DNA from: Anaspis maculata
Taxonomy: Eukaryota > Arthropoda > Insecta > Coleoptera > Scraptiidae
Reading direction: 5' to 3'
DNA length: 64,000 bases
Assembly: GCA_949128115.1 (NCBI GenBank)
Contig: OX421966.1
Location: 57,471,416 to 57,535,415 of the forward strand
The notes beneath the pieces are model-generated. The model saw only the letters and a list, made by a program, of their open reading frames with translations. It made no database searches and was not told the DNA's origin. Of this stretch, positions 56,108 to 64,000 are shown piece after piece. Each line of letters opens with the position of its first letter. Position 1 is the stretch's first letter. The translations under genes and the position numbers were made by a program.

Positions 56108-59100
56108 TTATCGACCTGCAGCTGCCGTGTTGAAGGTAGTAATGGTTTGGTCGATCCAAGTTCTATAGTATGGTACGCCGACATAGACTCCATAAACGCC
56201 AGCTTGTCCGCAGTTTTTACCCCAAATCACCAAACCGGCCACGTAGGACCTTCCAGTGGCATCTGGACAAACCAAGGGGGAACCTCCGTCTTGCTACAAG
56301 CAGATCGAACCAGAGAAAATCATAAAACAGTTTTGTTGTGCTTTTTACCGTGCAGGCGTCTCTCATGGCCTGACCTCCAGCACATATTTCACCGGCGGGG
56401 TCCAGGTAGATGTCAACGTTAGTGCTCAGCAAAGCAGCATTGGCAAATGAAGCTCTACAAGTGTTGTAGTCAACTATCGTCACGTAGACTTGTTTCATTG
56501 GAGTGGTAGGAGCATCGTTGACACTGAACGCCGTTTGGCCCCATCCAGATACAACACATCTGCAATTTTACATCCATTTCCAACAGTTGCCTTTTGGTAT
56601 AGGTACTTGAAAATTAAGTATCAACCTCTGTCCTATGTATGAAGTTCCAGTAGCTGGAAGGCAGGCACTGTTGACATTGGCTGCGCTCAAATTTATAGGC
56701 GTCGCTAAACGAAGGATGGCAATGTCATTTCTCAGCGTAGCTGCGACATAGCTTGGGTGTACAACGATACTGGCAACTGTACTTCTTTGCACGTTCGTTT
56801 GGACTGAAGGATTGTATACACCTAGTAAGACAGTTACTGTACCGGGCGCAGCACTTGAGAACAAGCAATGTTAGAAGTAGTACATTTTAAGCAAAGCACA
56901 AAGCAAATCAAGAGGTAGGTTACTTACACGTTATTTGCAACTTTGTGGGCGGCGGTGAGAACGTGGTAGTTGTCCAAAATAACTCCACTTCCAGCAAAGA
57001 CATTCGTAGTGTTTTGTAAATAAACTTGCCAAGGGTAAGCGCCAGCATCTGCTGTGCCATCGGCAAGATTAGTTTGAGTGACATAACGCATTCCACATTG
57101 GCTGGCCGCTCCTTGCGTGAAACAGGGCACTTGACCAGCAGGACACGTAGCCGGACCTACTTGAGCCTGTTGAATAAATCAAGTTGAGCAAAATGACAAC
57201 GACAATACTTAAGTAATTAATATCCATATTTAAGAATGTTTCATAAGCAAGTGAGTATAATATAAATAGTTCCTTGGTGCACAGTCCCTATAGGTGAGTA
57301 CAATATTTCTTCGAGCAAAAAAAGGTCGATTTTTATATCAATACATAGACGAATTTTTATCTTCAGCCCTTTCGCCCCTACTCACCCCAAATTCGAATTT
57401 TCAAATGACACGACCCACTTTGCGGTACATCAAAATAAAATGAATTACATTCTCTTTGTGAAAAAATTATTTGCAAAATCTTCAACCCCACCTCCCTAAA
57501 ATTCTCTGAATGTCCAATTTAATATTCTCGACTCTTGATTTTCTGCATTGTAGTCAGTGTCATCCTGAATAACATCGAGGGATAAAATCTTCGGTAGAAA
57601 AAGTGCTACCCAAATTCACCCCTTTGTTTCCCCTACCACAACTTGGAAATTTAATTGAACACCACCTACTTTGTGACATATCGAAATAATGAATCAAGGA
57701 AATGAAACTCTTTTTCTGAAAAATATTGTTGAAATTTTCAACCCCTCACCCATTAAATTGGATGTCCGTCAGAAGGAAAAAGGGGTTTTTGAAAATTTTG
57801 AAAATATTTTTCCAGAAAGAGAATTTGGTTTGCTTCTATTTGATGTATCACAACATAAGTAAGTAGTCATGCATAATGGGGTACTTGCCAATGAAACAGA
57901 TTTGACTGGAAATGCTTTCAATCATCAACATAAGTAATAAATAGTATTTCCTGAAAAATTCCGGAAAATATATCCATTGGTTAGAAAGATTTTTTTTTCG
58001 TTTTTTTTTTTCAAAAGGTTGGTAATAGTAGGAAAACTGTAGTGAAGTTTTACTTTCCCGGCCCACCCACGAACACGGAGGGAAAGTATTGTAATCGTGC
58101 AGAAAAAAAGTTTTGAGATTTCACCGGATATATCCGTTTTGAGGTCCCCCAAGACGATTAAGACCATTTTCAGAATGATGTCTGTCTGTGTGTGTGTGTG
58201 TATGTGTGTGTGTATGTGTGTCTGTCTGTGATCTTCCACGATAACTGCCGTAACGTTGACTGGATCGACTTGATATTTGGTATACAAACATGGTTGTTTC
58301 CTGAAAAGAGCCCATTAGTTTTTGGCTGTCATCTGTCAAACCCAACTGTCACTATCATCAAATGTCAGAGACTATATCTCACGGAACTCAACTTGCAATA
58401 TGTCATTTGAAAGCCCTTGGAAAACTGTATTCAGAACAGTTGGAAACATTGCCCTATCTGTCATCTGTCAAATAATAAAAAATGTTAAAGTTCAAAACTT
58501 TCCCAATTAATTATTCAAAATCTATCTGATGGATTGGAACCAGATTTGGCAGGAAGCAACACAACAAAAGAGTCAAATTGAGGCCGCAGTTGCAGTTTTC
58601 CACCATTCTCCAGTTGAGCGTAATGAATTTTCGAAATTTCTCCTGGCCGTTGCCACTCAGGAGGGGCTCTCGCCGGTGTTTCGACCAGCACGACTCGCTT
58701 TTGTAGCAGGACTCCACTCAAAAATTTATTCCTGCTCGGGGATCGACTTTTTTTTGGAAATTTCAACTGATATCGAAAGTAGATTGTATTGAGCGTCGTG
58801 CAGGTCTATTTTCAGAGTTGACACGGTTTTGGTTTTCCGACTGTAATTTTTTCAAAATGAAATTTGCACATTCCGTGAATTTGAGAAAAACGCAATGCAA
58901 ACTTCTACATGCGGTAGGCCCCACGAAATATTAATTTTAGGTGCAGACATGCTGTAAATAAAAGTTAGAGAAAAGATTGAGCTAATTTTTGGAGGAAAAA
59001 TTTTCGAAATCGGATCAACAGTTGCCGAGTTTTCCTCTCTGGAAAAACTGCAAATTTTCCAACTTTTTATTCAGTGAACAGATTTCTCGGAATTGTTTTT

Positions 59101-60660
59101 TTTAGAGAATAGATAACTGGTTCTTGAACATTTTCCAATAATTTCTCTCCAATTTCCCGGAAATTTTCCTCCTGAAAGTATAAAATCACTCATGCGATCG
59201 TACAAATTAAGCGGTTCTGTCACGATAATTACCGAATTATTGATCCGATCAAATCGAAATCAGGTACGGAGGCCTAAGTTCAGCCTGGAATGTTCTGATT
59301 AGACTTTGGGTGGATGATTTTGATCGGAAGCCCTCAGGTGGCACATTGGGTCTGGGTTTGTCTGCCCAAGCTCTAAATTGAAAATATAGAATTGAAATTT
59401 GACACACAGATGCAGTGAAAGTTTTCAATCAAGTTTTTGTAATTTCATCATCATATCTAAAGTAGGAACAAAAATTTCAATAAGGAACCAGCATTGCATT
59501 TTTGAGATATCACAGCAGTTAGCTACCTAGTTCTACCTTTTTGATCATTTCATCACCTTGGAAAACTGACCTAACCTGTCATTTTTTCTGTCCGCTCAAC
59601 AATGGATGCAGGATGCTCGTTAAACGCTCGACTGAATAGAATTTTTTCATCAATTTCCAAATCGAATCGCCCCCTCCCGAAGGGACACTTCGATCAAAAT
59701 CATTACTGACGTCTCTGGATACCGCCGGGAAAGTTTTGTGTCGCCCCACAACAGATTTTTTTGTCTGTATTTTTCAAATATTGTTAAACCACTTTAACAG
59801 TTTTTTGAGTTTTCAACCCAACAGTGCTGTTTGTTTAGTTTTTAGTATATTTGTGACGTCACAAATATATTTTTAAAACAGACACTACGGCCGCAATTTT
59901 GGGAATTTGGGAACAAGAAAAAATACGGGTACAATATTTTTGCCCATTCTTTCGATCAAGCCAATAAAAAAAAAATGGGCAAGTACCCCATTGTGAAGTT
60001 GGGGTGGGGGATCCAAGGGAAGGATTTGGATGTCACTTTTTACACAGCAAATTTTCCCCCTTGATGCTACGCAGGATGGTATTGACTGTGATGAAGTGAA
60101 TTGAGGGATCGAGAATATTAAATTGAACACTCAGAGAGATTCAGGAAAAAGGGGGTTGGGTTTGTGAATTCATAGAACATTTTTTTCACATAAAAAATTT
60201 ATTCTATTCAATTTGATGTACCGCAAAGTGGGCAGTGTTGTTTGAAATTTCGAAGATGAGGTGAATGAGGCTGAAGGGGCTAAGGATAAAAATTCCCAAT
60301 GTATGTTTTATATGTCCCCCTAGATGAAAAAATCGACCTGTTTCTGCTCGAAAAAATCTTCACTAGGATTCGGAAGTTATTACTGGTGGATAGTTCTCGA
60401 ATGATGACCCGGTATATTTCACTTACTATTGCTTGTTTCAAGATCAACCTTACCGGAGTCACAATCCTGGGGTCGATGCCTGGAGAAGCGGGTGACGCTT
60501 TGCAGTACCCAGCAGGTACACAAACGTACGTGCCATTTGCGGTAGTTCCTCCACCAGACTGCGCTCGGGCACCGCCACCTGAGTGATAACTCATTAAATC
60601 TTCAACTTTAGCTCCCGTACTTCACAAACCTATCGCCAAAATCATCAGCAGAGTCCACAT
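56108..60660 (-). CDS. Secreted clip-type serine protease homolog (catalytic Ser replaced), 6 exons, 339 aa
   Basis: Exons (minus): 60,630-60,660, 60,454-60,578, 56,928-57,166, 56,626-56,853, 56,349-56,559 and 56,108-56,293; phases agree at every join. Donors GTTTGT, GTAAGG, GTAAGT, GTTGAT, GTAAAA; acceptors all end AG. A signal peptide (MWTLLMILAI then GGGARA, likely cut before Gln17) is completed across the 51-bp first intron. Next comes a short Cys-bearing module (YVCVPAGYC at 28-36, GIDPRIV at 44-50, then C60, C67, C76) like the clip region of CLIP-A proteins. The trypsin-like domain has TAAH (His126), NDIAIL (Asp175) and SGWG (212-215). The position of the catalytic Ser reads QDGGSP with Gly281 instead. 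Such homologs are non-cleaving cofactors or regulators in prophenoloxidase and immune cascades of other insects (family knowledge). Role here inferred. Intron 2 is 3.3 kb and filled by a foldback element. Confidence 0.88.
57840..58420. repeat. Dispersed repeat with TG microsatellite; intact reference for the 61.5-63.8 kb copy
   Basis: 57,880-58,040 (GGGTACTTGCCAATGAAACA, then AATATATCCATTGGTTAG and a T-run before GGTTGGTAATAGTAGG) aligns with 61,550-61,650, 62,749-62,779 and 63,750-63,800, which are one copy split by two insertions. From about 58,040, GGGAAAGTATTGTAATCGTG and a TCTGTCTGTGTGTG microsatellite (58,178-58,230) are followed by CACGATAACTGCCGTAACG. I have seen this combination as an arthropod interspersed repeat, from memory only. 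Confidence 0.55.
58421..59880. other. Intronic DNA, no exon or clear repeat boundaries
   Basis: This is inside intron 2 of the protease-homolog gene and within the long foldback element's centre. The open frames are short (under 90 codons) and featureless. Confidence 0.4.
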
Positions 60661-60693
60661 CTTTGTGCAGTGTAACTTGAACGGAAATAAGCC

Positions 60694-60721
60694 ACTGTAC
60701 GACCATTTTTGCGCTATATAA
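60694..60721 (-). promoter_or_regulatory. Core promoter of the serine protease homolog
   Basis: On the minus strand TTATATAG (60,714-60,721) lies about 54 bp upstream of the start codon, and ACAGT (60,694-60,698), an initiator-like site, follows about 20 bases later. Such spacing fits a TATA-plus-Inr promoter with a 5' UTR of about 35 bases. Inferred from sequence alone. Confidence 0.55.
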
Positions 60722-60729
60722 ATCCCAGG

Positions 60730-61540
60730 CTGGGGTTTTCCGCCACGTTCAATCCAATTCAGATTTACTATGACATTGGATCTATTTTCTATTCTCGAAT
60801 TAAGTATAGCACATTATAAAATGGGACATATAGCCATAATAGAACAGAGTTCTGGGAGAACCTTGCTTGGGGTCAGGTAAAATTATATAAATATCGTGTA
60901 ATTATGGTATTAAAAAGGCAAATAATAAAAAGATCAACAGGAAATGCGTTGATTAAAGTGTGCGTTTAGTGATGAAGGGCGTCGGATTGTGTCAAGGGTG
61001 ATGGACCAAATTCAGTCTCTACCTGCCTGCATCATGCCATCAAGTGTGAAATGAGCGTTTTAATTGAGCTATTTGAGTCACACTCAGTAACTCTGCGTTT
61101 ATAGGTACATCAATTTCAGGTTTGCAATGATAACTACTTAGCTAATCTATTTTCCATAGTCCTTCAATGAGAGTGATAGATTTTAAAATTGATCTTGCAA
61201 CAAATTTTGTGAGGATTATCGATACTCAGTTTACTTTATGTGAAAGAACAACGTTATCAAGAAAAAAATAAATAACGTATTTGTGGAAGATGACATCTGA
61301 CAAAAATGATTAACTCCATGATTCCCAATTTACCTCGGAATGTGGAACTTTTCTCGGAAATTCCAAGTTTTTCTCGATAAATCCAACTTTTGCTTCAAAA
61401 TATTCACTCTTATCAAATTGAAAATTCCCGACTTTGTCTCGAGATTCGGATTGAATTGAAAAATTCTCAATAATTGATCTCAAAAATTTTAAATTCAACT
61501 CGGAATTTTGAGTTCAATTAACAGAGTTTCCGACTCTGTC
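60730..61540. other. Upstream DNA of the serine protease homolog, no gene seen
   Basis: AT-rich stretch with no exon. Around 61,330-61,520 short repeats of the form CTCGGAATTTC / TTCTCGATAAATCC suggest simple decayed repetition. Immune-type regulatory sites were looked for, but none is convincing. Confidence 0.35.
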
Positions 61541-61650
61541 TAGGGTAAAGGGATCTTGCCAATGGAATAGATTTGACTGAAAGTACTTTTATTCTTCAAC
61601 AAATACAAAAGTGATAAAGAGTATTTCCTGGAATAACACTCCATAAAATA

Positions 61651-62746
61651 CAGGGTGGCCCAACGAAAACAGAACAGAGAGGTTTTCGGGCATTTCACCT
61701 AATTTTTTTGAAAAAAGCTCGGACAGGTCGATTTTTATACCAAGGGGGACATCTGAAACATACATTGGCGAATTTCTATCTTCAGCCCCCTCACCCCCAC
61801 CCACCCCAACTTCGAAGTTTCAAATGACACCACCCACCTTGCGATACATCAAATTGAAGAGAATTAAATTCTCTTTCTGAATAAAACATTTCTATAACTT
61901 GCGACCCCACCTCCCTTCTTTCTAAAGTTGTCTGAATTTCCAATGTAATATTCTTGACCTCTTAATTTTTTTCAGTACAGTCAACGTCATCCTACACAGC
62001 ATCGAGGAAGAAAATTTTCTGTGTAAAAAGTGCCACCCAAATTTACCCCTTCACTCCCCCCACCCCAACTTTAAAACCTCAAATGACACTTCCTACTGTG
62101 TGATACATCAAATTGAAAGGAATTGAATTCTTTTCCTGCATAAAATATTTTCAGAATTTTCAAAAAGCCATTTTTCCCCAAAAATACTCAGAATGTTCAA
62201 TTTATTAGGGGAGAGGTTGAAAATTGGAAAAGAATTGTCTTGTCTGAATTGTCTAAAAGATAAATCAATTCCCTTCAATTCGATGTATCACAAAGTAGGT
62301 GGTGTCTGTTAAATTTTGATAGTGGGGAAGGGTGGGGGAGGCGAAAGGGGTGAATTTGGGTAGCACTTTTCTTCACCGAAAATTTTCTTCTTAGATGCTA
62401 TTTAGGATGACGCTAATTAAATTGAAGAGAATTGAAGGATCGAGAATAGAAAATGGGACAGTCAGAGAATTTTAGGAAGATGGGGGGTGGGGTTAAAAAT
62501 GTTGAGAATATTTTTTTCAAAAAGGTTATTTGATTCTCTTTGATTAGATGTATCGCAAAGTAGATGATGTCATTTGGAATTCTGAAGTTGAGGTGGGTAG
62601 GGGTAAGGGGGCTGAAGATAGAAATTTGCCAATGTATGTTTCAGATGTCCCCCTCGATATAAAAATCGACCTGTCTGAGCTTTTTCCAAAAAAATGAGGT
62701 GAAATGTCCTAAAACTCCTCTGTTCTGTTTTCGTTGGGCCACCCTG
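61651..62746. mobile_element. 1,096-bp foldback element with TA duplication
   Basis: The ends CAGGGTGGCCCAACGAAAAC and the complement of CGTTGGGCCACCCTG are bordered by TA (61,649-61,650 and 62,747-62,748). Both arms contain GACAGGTCGATTTTTATA and GGGGGACATCTGAAACATAC (about 61,725 and mirrored at about 62,645). The arms are about 500 bp. The empty site is seen in the related repeat at 57,985 (GGAAAATATATCCATTGG). No protein is encoded. Confidence 0.88.
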
Positions 62747-62781
62747 TACATATATCCATTGCATTGCATTGGTGACAACTA

Positions 62782-63748
62782 GGGGAAGGTTACTTGAAAT
62801 GGGATACTCACGGTTTGAACCCTTAGAAATAATAGCCGACTAAAGCTAACCTCATATAATTATGTCTAATTATTCCTTGCTCAGTTTTGAATCATAACTT
62901 TAAAGAGTTTTTGGGACGAAAATGTATTTTCCAAAATAGAACTACTTTCCCAAAAAATGTGCAAGTATGCCGTTTAAGGGAACCCATACGGTAAAACGAG
63001 ATACCCTATATCTTTAAAATGGGATAGTTATTAAAATGGATAGAGTCAAGTAGTCTATTAAGAATATGATGACCAGACATTCACATCCCAAGTTTTTATC
63101 ATGAAAACTACCAGGTTGGTATTACAGACATATGAAATATAAAAATCAACAGCCATTCTCAGGTAACAAAGCAAAAACAAAATGAACATTCTCAAATCAT
63201 GCATAAGACAAGTAAAAAGAAAAAAAGAAAAATCAGACTTCAAGGCAGAGGTCACAAAGAAAGTAAGTCTTCTCCTTCTTCATCTGCCCTGGTGTGGGCT
63301 CATGGACCCACCTTCTGCACCTCACGCATCTGGGATATCCCATTTCACGGAATGACAAAAATCCCGTTTTACCCGAACACTCATATTTGACATTCGAAAT
63401 TTTTTTCTCACGTAACCTCAGAATAAATCACAAAAACTTGTTCGTCAAATCAATAGTTCATATCTTAGCTTGGGGTGAATAAATAATGAGCATGTTCCCC
63501 TCAGCGCTTCGCACGCAATTTTTACTAATATGAACCCTTGATATTAGATCAGAAAATCTGAAAACCTGGTACGGCTCGCGCTTCAGCTGTCAACTCGAAA
63601 GTACGTTTGACCGTTGCATTAGACCAGGGATCACCATTAGACTAGAGCTTGAGTTCGGTGAATATTTGGTTGGATGGCAATAATTGTTTTTGTCAGAATC
63701 CTTGGTGTCCCGTTTGAGCTGAGTATCCCATTTTAAGTAACCTTCCCC
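62782..63748. mobile_element. 967-bp inverted-repeat DNA element with TA duplication
   Basis: 29-bp ends starting GGGGAAGGTTACTTGAAATG (left) and GGGGAAGGTTACTTAAAATG (right, complement) differ at one base and are bordered by TA (62,780-62,781 and 63,749-63,750). ATGGGATA-type motifs recur inside. Only short frames exist, such as a Lys-rich one at 63,199-63,390, so it is non-autonomous and probably mobilised by a Tc1/mariner or pogo-type transposase from elsewhere. Confidence 0.85.
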
Positions 63749-63750
63749 TA

Positions 63751-64000
63751 CTGCGGAAGGAATTTTTTTCTTTTTTTTTAAGGGTTGGTAACAGTAGAGA
63801 AATTCGAATGGAGTTCTTATGTCTGTATTTTTCAAATATAGTAAGGCCATTCTGTCAGTTGTTCTCTGATAAAAAGAATTGTACAGTAAATGAAAATTCA
63901 AAGCACATCCAATGGTTAATAATGATTTTCATCCAATCGCATACATACAGAGTGTTCACGATAAAATTCCCCCCCCCCCTCTAGGAGATTCCCCTTTGAG
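63751..64000. repeat. Right part of a dispersed repeat, then diverged foldback fragment
   Basis: 63,750-63,800 continues the repeat seen at 57,990-58,040 (T-run then GGTTGGTAACAGTAG). AAAGCACATCCAATGGTTAA (about 63,901) resembles, on the other strand, the outer arm of the 51.6-kb element. A C-run (about 63,969) lies near the window edge. Confidence 0.45.

Larger units (their letters stand above)
57300..60420. mobile_element. Long foldback element (3.1 kb) filling intron 2 of the protease-homolog gene
   Basis: The left part (CGAGCAAAAAAAGGTCGATT, about 57,316) mirrors the right part (AATCGACCTGTTTCTGCTCG, about 60,331). GTGGATAGTTCTCGAATGAT and GACCCGGTATATTT (about 60,388-60,418) match the right end of the 53-56 kb element (near 55,950-55,985). 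The right end lies only about 35 bp from the exon 2 donor. It also contains other repeats, including the block at 57.84-58.4 kb. No protein is encoded. Confidence 0.65.

Noticed and set aside
58178..58230. TG-rich tract as a regulatory Z-DNA signal
   Set aside because: It is an ordinary short microsatellite inside a dispersed repeat, with nothing to link it to a function.
60280..60594. 104-codon minus frame as a separate gene
   Set aside because: Only its 60,454-60,578 part is coding, as exon 2 of the protease homolog. The Met-containing start is inside intron 1 and the tail runs into intron 2.
1..64000. Bacterial or phage origin, operons, or horizontally acquired bacterial genes
   Set aside because: Split genes, satellites, SINEs and LTR elements show a eukaryotic chromosome, and no bacterial-type gene cluster was seen.

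Overview
The window is nuclear DNA of an arthropod, most likely an insect. Genes are split by short GT-AG introns, the background is AT-rich, and short TAGGTAGG-type runs recur, as is common in aphids, mealybugs and some other insects. That narrower guess is weak. No species is assigned. Most of the 64 kb is mobile DNA, often nested, and gene content is low.

Genes. On the minus strand, 1,082-1,890 holds a compact four-exon gene for a 187-residue four-pass membrane protein that looks like a tetraspanin with its large outer loop cut down. On the minus strand, 56,108-60,660 holds a six-exon gene for a 339-residue secreted, clip-type serine protease homolog. It keeps the catalytic His and Asp but has Gly in place of the catalytic Ser, so it should bind rather than cut. 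Its large second intron is almost entirely a long inverted-repeat element. Broken gene-like pieces are a SWIM zinc-finger gene of the kind linked to YqaJ-type recombinases (14.0-15.0 kb, plus), a THAP-like domain (43.4-43.6 kb, minus), a LINE-type polyprotein tail (51.1-51.5 kb, minus), a mariner transposase (53.7-54.5 kb, plus), and two stretches not recognised (4.1-5.1 kb and 47.4-48.2 kb).

Central block, 24,818-43,060. This is a Ty3/gypsy retrotransposon on the minus strand in the form LTR-internal-LTR-internal-LTR. The two 8,527-bp repeat units appear identical. The whole array is flanked by one 4-bp target duplication, GCCT. The outer left LTR (1,189 bp) lacks a 925-bp inverted-repeat DNA element that sits at the same site in the middle and right LTRs. 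This gives an order of events: integration, DNA-element insertion in one LTR, then unequal LTR-LTR recombination. An assembly artefact is the main alternative. Each unit encodes Gag (716 aa) and Pol (1,082 aa; PR-RT-RNase H-IN) overlapping in the -1 frame, and there is no env.

Region by region: 0-5 kb, the tetraspanin-like gene, small MITEs and decayed coding sequence; 5-9 kb, a foldback element with a tRNA-derived SINE inside; 9-14 kb, mostly unexplained single-copy-looking DNA; 14-15 kb, SWIM pseudogene; 15.4-24.2 kb, a ~570-bp satellite with a ~1.14-kb two-unit higher-order period, an inverted segment and two MITE insertions; 24.8-43.1 kb, the gypsy array; 43-49 kb, GC-richer noncoding islands, a 1.7-kb inverted-repeat element and a hairpin MITE; 49.0-50.4 kb, a second partial LTR element whose LTR carries a SINE flanked by a 122-bp duplication; 50.8-52.6 kb, a Harbinger-like element containing other repeats; 53-64 kb, a cluster of long foldback elements sharing a subterminal motif, around the protease-homolog gene.
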